In this document: piece after piece, positions 6,244 to 14,504 of the stretch | Numbering within the stretch: position 1 is the stretch's first letter | How the letters are laid out: every line of letters begins with the position of its first letter | Program-made: the position numbers and the translations under genes | DNA from: Actinoplanes sp040639655 | GTDB lineage: Bacteria > Actinomycetota > Actinomycetes > Mycobacteriales > Micromonosporaceae | Assembly (NCBI RefSeq): GCF_040639655.1 | Contig: NZ_JBFAAI010000035.1 | Coordinates: 1-64,000 of the forward strand | Length of the DNA: 64,000 nt | Direction: 5' to 3' | Notes under the pieces: model-generated | The model's input: the letters and a program-made list of their open reading frames with translations, nothing else | What the model was told of the DNA's origin: nothing | Database searches by the model: none

Positions 6244-8949
6244 TCAGCGGCGGCCGACCAGTTCACCCACCTCGGTACGCGACCCGACGCCCAGTTTCCG
6301 CAGGATGTTCGACACGTGCACGGCGGCGGTCTTCGGTGAGATGTAGAGCCGCTGGGCCAGCTCCGCGTTGGTCAGTCCGTCACTGATCAGCACCGCCACC
6401 TCCCGCTCCCGCGGGGTCAGCGCGGTCGCGCCGGTGACCGCCGCCTCGGTACCGGCCGGGGCCAGCCCCAGTCCGGCGCGCACCCGGTCGAGCTGTGCCA
6501 CCCGCCAGCCGCCCCACCCGTCGAGCAGTGCCGCGGCGGTCTCCAGCTGCGCGGCGGCCTCGGCTCGACGGTCGGCGGCCAGCAGGCAGCGGGCGGCTCC
6601 GACCCGGACCGTGGCACGGATCGCCGGGGCCAGCACGTGCGCCTCCACCACCGACAGATATGCCGCCAGCGCCTCCGCGTGGCGGCCCCGCGCCTCGGCT
6701 GTCTGGGCTTCGACGAGGGTCCGGTAGGCGTCCCACACGTCGGCGTCGAGCAACGCGGTGACCAGCTTGTCGAGACGGGCCCGCGGCAGGCCCAGCTCCA
6801 GGGCCGCCGAGACCAGGTCGTGGGCCGCCTCGCCGCTGCGCCACGTCTGTCCGGCCAGTGCCGTGAGCAATTCGTCCATGATCCGCTCGGCCCGTGGCAG
6901 GTCGCCGCGGCGGCAGGCCAGATGGAACGCGAGCCCTGGAATCGTCGACGGCGGATTGTTCGGCACCGCCTCGAGGTCGGCGATCACCTGCTCGACCCGG
7001 TCCAGTTCGCCGGCCTCCAGATAGAGCCCGGCCAGGAACACCCCGTGATAGTCGGCCCAGCGGCCCCGGCGCTGGAACCCGCGGTCCCGTTCCCGTCCCT
7101 CCTCCAGCGCCTCGATCGCGGCCCGCAGATCACTGGCCCGCACCGCGAGCCGGGCCCGGCCCTGGAAGTAGGTGGCCACCGCCAGCGACTCGAACCCGGC
7201 CCGCTCGGCGGCCGCCCGCATCCGCTCCAGGATCGCCGCGTGCTCGGCCGGCGACGTCGGCGGTTCGTCCTGCACCAGCGCGTTGAGGGCACGGGCTGCC
7301 AGCACCCATTCGCCGGCGCGCTCCGCCTCGTCGACCAGCGCCGACAGGATCTTGCGGCCGTGGGCGGCGGTGTGCGAACGCTCGGTCAGCGTCGCGCCCT
7401 TCTCCAGCAGCGCGGCCAGCCGGACCGCCGGCAGGTCGAACTCGTCCGCCAGCTCCAGCGCATGATCCGACCAGCGCAGCGCCGCGTCCAGGTCGTCGCG
7501 CAGGTAGGCCGACTGGGCGATCGCGGTCATCGCGCGGGCCTGGTCCGCGCCGGGCGGCAGCTGCGCGATCAGGGTCTCGATGTCGTGGGTCAGGGCTCGC
7601 ATCTCGGCGGTCTCCCGCGACTCCCAGGCGATCCGGACCAGCAGATAGAGCGACTCGGCCCGATCGGTGCTCGTTCCCGCGAGGTCACGCCAGCGCCGCC
7701 CGTGACGCAGCGCGTCGTCGAGGAGCCCGGCCAGCCATGCGGCACGCGCCGCGTACCCCAGCAGTTCGGTGTCGTCGGGAAGTTCGTCCAGGCCCGTCTC
7801 GGCCAGCTGCAGCGCCTGATAGGCCGACCCGATCGACAGGTAGAGCGCCGCACCCCGGCGGGCCGCCTCGATCATGTCGTCGTAGCGGCCGGCACCGTGC
7901 GCGTGGTGCGCCACCATCGCCGGATCCGACGCGCCGCCGCGCAGCAGCACGTCCAGTGCCGTCTCGTGCAGCCGCCGCCGCTGGCGGCCGAGCATCTGGC
8001 CGGCGATCGCCTCGCGCACCAGCGCGTGCCGGAACGCGAACTCGTCGTCGCCCGACTCCACCAGCACGCCCCGGGTGACCAGGTCACGCAGCACCGCGAT
8101 CAGCTCGTCCTCACCGGTGCCGGTCACCTCGGCGAGCAGGTCGAACGGGATCCGGTGGCCGAGCACGGTCGCCGCCTCAACGATCCGGTGGCTGACCGGC
8201 TCCAGATCGTCGACCTGCCGGCGCAGCACCTCGGCCAGGCTCCACGGCAGCGGCTGCTCGACCAGCGACTCGAGGTCGTGACCGGGCAGCGCGCGCAGCA
8301 GTTCCTCCAGAAAGAACGGGTTGCCGCCGGTCCGGTGGTGCAGTGCCGTGGCGGCCCGCAAGGGCGCCGGTGCACCGGTCTCGGCGGCCAGCCACGCCGC
8401 GGTCTGCGCCAGGGTCAGACGATCCAGCCGTACGTGTGCGACCGCGTGCCGTCGTTCCATCCGGGCCAGCAGCCCGGCCACCGGCTGACGACGGGTGACC
8501 TCCTCGGGCCGGTACGTGCCGATCAGCAGCCGCGGCCCGCGCTGGTCGGCGAGCCGCTCGAACAGTGCGGCACTCTCCGAGTCGGCCCAGTGCAGGTCCT
8601 CGAACACGATCACCGCGGGCGAGTCCCCGATCAGGTCGGCGATCACGGCCAGTCCGGTGTGCAGGCGTTCCACCGGGCTGCGGCGCGGGTCGGCCAGATC
8701 AGCCAGCAGGTCGTCGTCCACTTCGGAGCGGCCCTCGACGGCGTCCAGCAGCACCTCGTACGGCCGGGACAGCGACCCCGGCTCGGCCTGCCCGACCAGC
8801 ACATGTGTCTCGGCCGGCAGCGTCGCCAGCAGTTCGTGCACCAGACGTGTCTTGCCGATGCCCGGCTCACCGGCGATGATCGCCACCGCCGGGTCACGTG
8901 ACGAAGCGAGCCGCGCCAATCGGCGCAGCTCGCTCTCCCGCCCGATCAT
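6244..8949 (-). CDS. LuxR-family regulator with N-terminal AAA/AfsR-type ATPase (LAL-like)
   Basis: A 901-residue protein. The ATPase module opens at the N-terminus (MIGRESELRRLARL), with Walker A GEPGIGKT at 27-34 and a Walker B-like VIVFEDLHWADS near residue 110. A long TPR-like helical middle section follows, and a C-terminal LuxR HTH (TPREREVAVLISDGLTNAELAQRLYISPKTAAVHVSNILRKLGV, last 58 residues). This is the LAL (MalT-like) architecture of large ATP-dependent activators. The ATG at 8949 shares its A with the TGA of the small upstream ORF (TGATG), which indicates translational coupling and decides the start over longer in-frame candidates. Ligand and targets are unknown. Confidence 0.9.
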   Translation of the reverse strand: MIGRESELRRLARLASSRDPAVAIIAGEPGIGKTRLVHELLATLPAETHVLVGQAEPGSLSRPYEVLLDAVEGRSEVDDDLLADLADPRRSPVERLHTGLAVIADLIGDSPAVIVFEDLHWADSESAALFERLADQRGPRLLIGTYRPEEVTRRQPVAGLLARMERRHAVAHVRLDRLTLAQTAAWLAAETGAPAPLRAATALHHRTGGNPFFLEELLRALPGHDLESLVEQPLPWSLAEVLRRQVDDLEPVSHRIVEAATVLGHRIPFDLLAEVTGTGEDELIAVLRDLVTRGVLVESGDDEFAFRHALVREAIAGQMLGRQRRRLHETALDVLLRGGASDPAMVAHHAHGAGRYDDMIEAARRGAALYLSIGSAYQALQLAETGLDELPDDTELLGYAARAAWLAGLLDDALRHGRRWRDLAGTSTDRAESLYLLVRIAWESRETAEMRALTHDIETLIAQLPPGADQARAMTAIAQSAYLRDDLDAALRWSDHALELADEFDLPAVRLAALLEKGATLTERSHTAAHGRKILSALVDEAERAGEWVLAARALNALVQDEPPTSPAEHAAILERMRAAAERAGFESLAVATYFQGRARLAVRASDLRAAIEALEEGRERDRGFQRRGRWADYHGVFLAGLYLEAGELDRVEQVIADLEAVPNNPPSTIPGLAFHLACRRGDLPRAERIMDELLTALAGQTWRSGEAAHDLVSAALELGLPRARLDKLVTALLDADVWDAYRTLVEAQTAEARGRHAEALAAYLSVVEAHVLAPAIRATVRVGAARCLLAADRRAEAAAQLETAAALLDGWGGWRVAQLDRVRAGLGLAPAGTEAAVTGATALTPREREVAVLISDGLTNAELAQRLYISPKTAAVHVSNILRKLGVGSRTEVGELVGRR

Positions 8950-9140
8950 CACCGAGCCGGCACCGCCGCGGATGGGTCGCACGACGTCAGCGTACCGGCG
9001 GGCTGTCCGCGCGCCGCCGAGGCTTTCCGCGCCCGGCGGGCACGGGCACCCGCCAGCAGCCGTCCCCGTTCGGCGTCGGCGATCAGGCCGCGGTTGCGCT
9101 CGTTCGCCAGCTCCAGCATCGTTCCCGGATGCATCAACAT
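8949..9140 (-). CDS. Small conserved-looking protein upstream of and coupled to the LuxR regulator
   Basis: A 63-residue ORF (starting MLMHPGTMLELANERNRGLIADAERGRLLAGARARRARK). The N-terminal HPGTMLELANER...LIADAERGRLLAGAR pattern resembles short uncharacterised actinobacterial proteins of an amphipathic helix plus basic tail; this resemblance is from memory. The ATG at 9140 has GAGGAG seven bases upstream. The stop overlaps the start of the LuxR gene by one base, so the two are co-translated. The last 25 residues look less constrained. Confidence 0.6.
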   Translation of the reverse strand: MLMHPGTMLELANERNRGLIADAERGRLLAGARARRARKASAARGQPAGTLTSCDPSAAVPAR

Positions 9141-9291
9141 GGTCTGTCTCCTCGTTCTCCGTCGATGCATCAATCGTCGCGGGGAAGAGAACTCGCCACA
9201 TCGGGAGCGTTTACCTATCTTCGCTGCTCAGAACATACTTAGGCGGATCTCCGCAGGGCCTAGGCATGCTTAGGAACACCCTTGGCCATCC

Positions 9292-10506
9292 CTACGGAGA
9301 TGCCAGATCCGCCTCACGCCGGGCCCGGCGGTGCAGGTAACGCTGTTGCTGGAGGCTCATCGTCCGCATCGCCGCGGCCTCGAAACCGGCCTGGGCGGCG
9401 GCGTGGTCACCGGCCATCGCGTGCAGGTGGGCACGTACCGCGTGCAGCCGGTGGTCCGCGTCCAGTGTGTTCCCGAGTCCGGCGATCAGGTCCAGCCCGG
9501 CCGCGGGGCCGTCACGCATCGCGACCGCCACGGCGTGGTTGAGCGCCACCACCGGGTTGGCGGAGACCCGCAGCAGCACCTCGTAGAGCGCGACGATCTG
9601 CGGCCAGTCGGTGGCCGCGCTGCTCGGTGACTCGTCGTGCACGGCTGCGATCGCCGCCTGCACCTGGTACGGCCCGATCTCACCCCGGGGCAGCGCATCG
9701 CCGACGAGGGCGATCCCTTCGGCGATCAGGCCGGCGTCCCAGCGGGCCCGGTCCTGTTCGTCCATCGGGATGAGCGCGCCGTCCGGGCCGGTACGGGCGG
9801 GCCGCCGCGCGTCGGTGAGCAGCATCAACGCGAGCAGGCCGGTCACCTCCGGCTCGGCGGGCAGTTGCCGGTGCAGCAGGCGGCCGAGCCGGATCGCCTC
9901 GGCTGCGAGGTCCGGCCGGGCGAGGTCGGGGCCGGCCGTCGCCGCGTACCCCTCGTTGAAGATCAGGTAGAGCACGTGCAGGACGGCGTCGAGGCGCTCG
10001 GCCCGTTCGGCCGGCGGCGGCATCAGGAACCGCTGGCCGTGGTCCCGGACCGTCTGCTTGGCCCGGGTGATCCGGCGGGTCATGGTCGCCTCGGGCACCA
10101 GGAACGCGCGGGCGATCTCGCCGGTGGTCAGGCCGCCCACGGCACGCAGGGTCAGAGCGATCTGCGACGGCGGCGACAGCGCGGGATGGCAGCACAGGAA
10201 CAGCAGGATCAGCGTGTCGTCGGTATCCGGAAGATGCGGCCGCTCGACCGGCCGCCACTGTTCCTCGCGCCGGCGGCGGGCCTGCTCGCTGCGCAGCAGG
10301 TCGGTGAGACGGCGGGCGGCGACGGTGATCAGCCAGGCACGGGGGTTGTCCGGCACCCCGCCGGTGGGCCACTGCCCGGCCGCCGCGACCAGTGCCTCCT
10401 GCACCGCGTCCTCGGCGGTGCCGAAGTTGCCGTACCGCCGCACCACGGCCCCGAGGACCTGCGGCGCCTCGGTGCGCAGCAGGTCCTCGATCCCGCGATC
10501 AGGCAT
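9292..10506 (-). CDS. RNA polymerase ECF sigma factor, ECF42-like with C-terminal TPR-type extension
   Basis: A 404-residue sigma factor. Region 2 lies near residues 20-85 (VVRRYGNFGTAEDAVQEALVAAAGQWP, NPRAWLITVAARRLTDLLR). Region 4 is near 115-170 (LSPPSQIALTLRAVGGLTTGEIARAFLVPEATMTRRITRAK). A C-terminal half rich in helical repeats (EGYAATAGPDLARPDLAAEAIRLGRLLHRQLP ... NHAVAVAMRDGPAAGLDLI) follows, the layout of the ECF42 group. That group is regularly linked to DGPF/YCII proteins, as here: its ATG at 10506 overlaps the upstream YciI stop by 8 nt. A GTG at 10521 is an alternative. No anti-sigma factor is adjacent; the C-terminal extension is thought to replace one. Confidence 0.9.
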   Translation of the reverse strand: MPDRGIEDLLRTEAPQVLGAVVRRYGNFGTAEDAVQEALVAAAGQWPTGGVPDNPRAWLITVAARRLTDLLRSEQARRRREEQWRPVERPHLPDTDDTLILLFLCCHPALSPPSQIALTLRAVGGLTTGEIARAFLVPEATMTRRITRAKQTVRDHGQRFLMPPPAERAERLDAVLHVLYLIFNEGYAATAGPDLARPDLAAEAIRLGRLLHRQLPAEPEVTGLLALMLLTDARRPARTGPDGALIPMDEQDRARWDAGLIAEGIALVGDALPRGEIGPYQVQAAIAAVHDESPSSAATDWPQIVALYEVLLRVSANPVVALNHAVAVAMRDGPAAGLDLIAGLGNTLDADHRLHAVRAHLHAMAGDHAAAQAGFEAAAMRTMSLQQQRYLHRRARREADLASP

Positions 10507-10903
10507 CCAGGTCACCGGCACCTTCGAGGATGGGGCGTACCTCCACGTACCAGTTGTCGCCGGGCGTGCCGGGAGCCAGGGTGAGCTGCGCCGCGATCTC
10601 GGTGGCCCGGTCGAAACCCGCGCACTCGACGATCGTGTAGCCGGCCAGGACCTCCTGCGTCTCCGCGTACGGCCCGTCGGTCACCACCGGGACGCCGGCC
10701 CGCAGCGTGATGCGGCGGGTGTGAACCGGTGCTGCCAGACCGCGAGCCTCGACGAACTCGCCCGACTCCACCAGTCGCTGGTTCCAGGCGGTCATGAATT
10801 CGTACAGTGCGGCGGCCTCCGGACCGGACAATGCGTCGTCGGCCTTGCCGGAGAGCCGGTCGAAGTCGTACTGAGAGCCGGTCATCATGATCATGTACTT
10901 CAC
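10499..10903 (-). CDS. YciI (DGPF/YCII) family protein paired with the ECF sigma factor
   Basis: A 134-residue protein with the YCII fold: MKYMIMMTGSQYDF at the N-terminus, the central PVVTDGPYAETQEVLAGYTIVECAGFDRATEIA motif, and a C-terminal VEVRPILEG strand. The family signature DGPF appears as DGPY. Start is GTG, preceded by GGGGGAGC. The gene overlaps the following sigma factor, forming a two-gene operon typical of ECF42 loci. Its role (stress-linked small enzyme or sensor) is not established. Confidence 0.9.
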   Translation of the reverse strand: MKYMIMMTGSQYDFDRLSGKADDALSGPEAAALYEFMTAWNQRLVESGEFVEARGLAAPVHTRRITLRAGVPVVTDGPYAETQEVLAGYTIVECAGFDRATEIAAQLTLAPGTPGDNWYVEVRPILEGAGDLDA

Positions 10904-10908
10904 GGTCG

Positions 10909-11343
10909 CTCCCCCTGCTCTTCGCCGTCGTGCGCCCGATCGTCCGGGGACGGCTGGGCCTGTTCCTGCTCGGCGTCTGCGTCGTGGGCACCGCCGGCGC
11001 AGGCGTCCTCGTCGCCGATCCGGTGGCGACCCCGTGGCCTGCCATGACCGGTGCCGGCCGGCTGCACGTCGTCTGCGGCCTCTCGGCGCTGGTACTTCTG
11101 CCCTTCGCGGCGCTGCTGATCAACCGGGATCTCGCCCGCAGTCTCCCGGACTCCGCGCGGGTGCTCCGCTGGACGGGCCGGCTGCCGCTGACCGGCCTGA
11201 TCCTGCACGTGCTGCTGGCGACGGTCGTCCCGCCCGAGGGCTGGCCGCCGCGGCTGCTGTTCGTGACATATGCGATCTGGCTGCTCGCCGTGACCCGCGT
11301 GTGCGGCTCCCGGAGCGTGGGAAGGCTCCCGCGGCCGATTGAC
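10909..11343 (+). pseudogene. N-terminally truncated DUF998-like membrane protein remnant
   Basis: The + strand frame reads GLFLLGVCVVGTAGAGVLVADPVATPWPAMTGAGRLHVVCGLSALVLLPFAALLINRDLARS, then WTGRLPLTGLILHVLLATVVPPEGWPPRLLFVTYAIWLLAVTRV. That matches the middle and end of DUF998 proteins, with helices and the intervening D-P-x(n)-H pattern. The first two helices are missing; the sequence begins at the divergent YciI start. The frame has no stop of its own and runs open into the following gene. It therefore looks like a remnant, although translation from GTG 10930 cannot be excluded. Confidence 0.5.
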
Positions 11344-11395
11344 AGCATGCCGGCAATCGATTCGACTGACATCGATTACCTTCGGAAGGACGCCC

Positions 11396-12880
11396 GTGAG
11401 CCCACCGAACAGCCGTCGTGCCGCCGTCCTGCTCACCGCGGCCACGACCGCGATGCTCACCACCGCGGTGCCCGCCCACGCCGCCCCCTCCGGCCCGGCC
11501 ACGCCCACCGGGCTCTGGGCCAGCACCATCGGCACCGGCATCTCACTCATCTGGGAACAACCCCGCTCCGGGCCGCGGGCCACCTCCTTCCGCGTCTACG
11601 AGGACGACCGGGTGGTGGCGCGGGTCAGCACCCCCTCCACCTACCTGGAGGTACCGTTCGGCAGTTCGCACACCTACACCGTGGCGGCAGTCGACCAGCG
11701 CGGGCGGGAGTCGGCGCGGACCTCCCCGGTCAGCGGACAATCCTGGCTGTACGGCTACAACCCCGAGTGCATGCCGGTCGCCGGCGTGACCGTCACGGCC
11801 ACCGACATCACCGCGACCGGGTTCACCGTGTCGTGGACGCGGCATCCGCTCGGCGGCGACCTGGAACTGCGGGTCGGCGGCCGGAGCCTCGGCCCGGTGT
11901 CGACGACCGGCGCCCGGGTGGGCGGCCTGACACCCGCGACGGCCCACCAGGTCGTCCTGCACCGTCCCAACCGCTGTCACATCGGCGGCGGTGGCACCGT
12001 TCCGGTCGGGTCCCTCACCGTCACGACCGCCGCGGGCAGCGCCACACCGCCGCAGTCCCCCACCGGCCTGACCGTGTCCGGCCGGACCGACTCCACCGTC
12101 GGCCTGACCTGGACCGCACCGCCCGGACCGCGACCGGCCCGGTACGCGGTGCACGACGGCGCGACCCTCGTCGCCGTGACCACCGGCACGACCGCCACCG
12201 TGGACCGGCTGCACCACGCCACCTGGCACCGTTTCACCGTCGCGGCGCTGGACGCCGCGGGCAACGAGTCCGCGCCCAGCAACGCCGTCTCGGCGGGCAC
12301 CGAGACCTGCCTGAGCGAGCCGCCCCGCCCGGCCGTACCGGACGTGACCGCGGTGTCGTCGAGTACGGTGCGCCTGTCCTGGACCCTGGAGACGGCCGCG
12401 ACCTCGTACACCGTCTTCGACCGGGACACCCCGGTCGCGACGACCCGCTACCCGGAGCTGGTCCTGACCGGTCTGCCGCCGGGATCGGAGCACGTGTACC
12501 GCGTGGTCGCCACCCTTCCGCAGGCGTGCGGAGACACGCCGCGCAGCCGGCGCGCCGAGGTCACCACCCCGGACGGCCCGGCGGCCCGGCCGGCGGCGCC
12601 CGCCGCTCTCTCCGTCACCGGGAACGCGCCGGGTGCCTGGCCCTCCGGAGCACAGTTGACGCTGGCCTGGTCAGCATCGACCGGCGGGGAGCCGGCCACC
12701 GTCCACCGGGTGTACGAGGGCGCCCAGGTGGTCGGCGAGACCACCGGTACGTCACTCACGCTGCCGGTCGGTGCGGCGACCACCCACGAGTACGTGGTCG
12801 TCGCCGTCGGCGCGGCCGGCCAGGAGTCCGCGCCGAGTCCGCGCGTCACGGTCCGCGCCACGTACCTGCCGCCGCCGTGA
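11396..12880 (+). CDS. Secreted protein of five fibronectin type III-like domains
   Basis: A 494-residue exported protein. A Sec signal peptide covers about residues 1-29 (NSRRAAVLLTAATTAMLTTAVPAHA, cut after AHA). Five FnIII-type repeats follow, each opening with a P-x-G/V-L/V-x-V strand and a L/V-x-W-T core: near 36 (PTGLWASTIGTGISLIWE), 125 (VTVTATDITATGFTVSWT), 222 (PTGLTVSGRTDSTVGLTWT), 312 (VPDVTAVSSSTVRLSWT) and 400 (LSVTGNAPGAWPSGAQLTLAWS). Cysteine pairs occur in repeats 2 and 4. No catalytic domain is present. The GTG at 11396 has GGAAGGA upstream. It may act as a cell-surface adhesin or matrix protein (inference). Confidence 0.8.
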   Translation: MSPPNSRRAAVLLTAATTAMLTTAVPAHAAPSGPATPTGLWASTIGTGISLIWEQPRSGPRATSFRVYEDDRVVARVSTPSTYLEVPFGSSHTYTVAAVDQRGRESARTSPVSGQSWLYGYNPECMPVAGVTVTATDITATGFTVSWTRHPLGGDLELRVGGRSLGPVSTTGARVGGLTPATAHQVVLHRPNRCHIGGGGTVPVGSLTVTTAAGSATPPQSPTGLTVSGRTDSTVGLTWTAPPGPRPARYAVHDGATLVAVTTGTTATVDRLHHATWHRFTVAALDAAGNESAPSNAVSAGTETCLSEPPRPAVPDVTAVSSSTVRLSWTLETAATSYTVFDRDTPVATTRYPELVLTGLPPGSEHVYRVVATLPQACGDTPRSRRAEVTTPDGPAARPAAPAALSVTGNAPGAWPSGAQLTLAWSASTGGEPATVHRVYEGAQVVGETTGTSLTLPVGAATTHEYVVVAVGAAGQESAPSPRVTVRATYLPPP

Positions 12881-12890
12881 CAGACCTTGC

Positions 12891-14504
12891 TCAGGCTCGG
12901 GCGGCGATCCTCGCCAGCGGCAGGGACGAGTCGAGGGCGCCGTACTCCAGGGCGCGGTCCGGGCCGAGACGGGCGGCCACGAACGCGTCGGCGATCTCGG
13001 CGGGTGCCTCCCGGATCAGGACCGCCCCCTGCAACGCCAGGGCCAGCGACTCGACCACCCGCCGGGCCGAGCCGGCGGACGCGGCCGGGTCGGCGGCGAC
13101 ATGGGCGATCAGTTTGCGGGTGGCGGCGACGTGCGCGTCGTACACCGGATGGGCCCCCGTCGCCGACGCGATCTCCCGGTCGAACGCCTGCACCGACTCG
13201 GGTTCGCGCGCCATGGCCCGCAGCACGTCGAGCGCGATCACGTTGCCGGACCCCTCCCACACCGCCATCACCGGCTGCTCCCGGTAACGGCGGGCCAGCG
13301 GGAACGCCTCGGTGTACCCGTTGCCGCCGAGGCACTCCAGCGCCTCGTAGGCGTGGTTCGGCCCGCGTTTGCACACCCAGTACTTGCCGACGGCCGTGGC
13401 CAGCCGCCGGAAGGCCACCGACTCGGCGTCGTCGCTGTCGTACGCCGCCGCCAGCCGCATCGCCGTCCACGTGGCCGCCTCGGCCTCCAGCTGCAGGTCG
13501 GCGATGACGGCGGTCATGGCCGGCTGGTCGATCAGCACGGACCCGAACGCGCTGCGGTGCCGCACGTGCCAGGCCGCCTCGGCGACGGACTGGCGCATCC
13601 CGGCCGCGCTGCCGAGCACGCAGTCGAGCCGGGTCTGCGCCACCATCTCGATGATCGTCCGGACGCCACGGCCCAGTTCGCCGAGCAGCCAGCCGACGGT
13701 GCCGTCCAGTTCGATCTCCGAAGACGCGTTCGACCGGTTGCCGAGCTTGTCCTTGAGCCGCTGGATCCGGAAGACGTTGCGGTCACCGCCGGGCAGCACC
13801 CGCGGCACCAGGAAGCAGGACAGCCCGCCGGGCGCCTGGGCGAGCACCAGGAACGCGTCGGACTGCGGGGCCGAGCAGAACCACTTGTGCCCGGTCAGGC
13901 GCCAGGTACCGTCGCCGGCGTCGACGGCACGGGTCGCGTTGGACCGTACATCGGAGCCGCCCTGTTTCTCGGTCATGGCCATGCCGAAGATCGCCGACGT
14001 CTTGCCGGCCCTCAGCTCCGGGTCGTACTCCCGCGAGTAGACCCGCGGCAGCCACTCGGCGGCGAGCGCGGGGGTGAACCGCAGCGACGGCACCACCGCG
14101 TGGGTCATGCTCACCGGGCAGGCGTGCCCCGGCTCGATCTGCGCGAACAGCATGAACGTCGCGGCCCGCGCCACGTGTGCGCCGGGCCGCGGCTCGGACC
14201 AGCAGCTGGTGTGCGCGCCGTGCTCGATCGCCGCGCCGATGACCCGGTGGTAGCCGGGGTGGAACTCGACGGCGTCGACCCGGTGTCCCCACCGGTCATG
14301 GCTGCTGAAGACCGGAGGCGACGTGTTGGCGAGCTCCGCGTCACGCTGGAAACCGGCCCGGCCGACGAGCTCACCGGCCGTGGTCAGCGAGCCCGCCGCC
14401 CAGCCGGCGTCGTAGCGGGTGACCGCCTCGACCAGCGCCGGGTTGGTCAGGTACTCGTTCAGGCCCGCGCGGGGTGGCGCCTGGTTGACGACGTCGTGGG
14501 TCAC
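12891..14504 (-). CDS. Acyl-CoA dehydrogenase family protein, AidB-like
   Basis: A 537-residue flavoprotein with the AidB-type architecture: an N-terminal extension (NQAPPRAGLNEYLTNPALVEAV), then the ACAD alpha domain. The FAD/substrate region FGMAMTEKQGGSDVRSNAT and the beta domain (LTGHKWFCSAPQSDAFLVLAQ) lie near residues 175-220. The C-terminal helical domain carries YEALECLGGNGYTEAFPLARRYREQPVMAVWEGSGNVIALDVLRA. The TEKQGGSDVR and WEGSGNV motifs are typical of AidB/alkylation-response dehydrogenases. Start GTG overlaps the stop of the upstream patatin gene (GTGA). It is last in a three-gene operon led by TetR; no other alkylation-repair gene is nearby. Confidence 0.9.
   Translation of the reverse strand: MTHDVVNQAPPRAGLNEYLTNPALVEAVTRYDAGWAAGSLTTAGELVGRAGFQRDAELANTSPPVFSSHDRWGHRVDAVEFHPGYHRVIGAAIEHGAHTSCWSEPRPGAHVARAATFMLFAQIEPGHACPVSMTHAVVPSLRFTPALAAEWLPRVYSREYDPELRAGKTSAIFGMAMTEKQGGSDVRSNATRAVDAGDGTWRLTGHKWFCSAPQSDAFLVLAQAPGGLSCFLVPRVLPGGDRNVFRIQRLKDKLGNRSNASSEIELDGTVGWLLGELGRGVRTIIEMVAQTRLDCVLGSAAGMRQSVAEAAWHVRHRSAFGSVLIDQPAMTAVIADLQLEAEAATWTAMRLAAAYDSDDAESVAFRRLATAVGKYWVCKRGPNHAYEALECLGGNGYTEAFPLARRYREQPVMAVWEGSGNVIALDVLRAMAREPESVQAFDREIASATGAHPVYDAHVAATRKLIAHVAADPAASAGSARRVVESLALALQGAVLIREAPAEIADAFVAARLGPDRALEYGALDSSLPLARIAARA

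Noticed and set aside
6637..8901. A 754-codon open frame on the + strand
   Set aside because: It is antisense to the LuxR-family regulator, has no family resemblance, and arises from the high GC of the real gene.
10930..13287. A 785-codon open frame on the + strand
   Set aside because: Only its first ~140 codons look like protein (DUF998 remnant); the rest is an out-of-frame shadow of the FnIII gene and antisense to the dehydrogenase.
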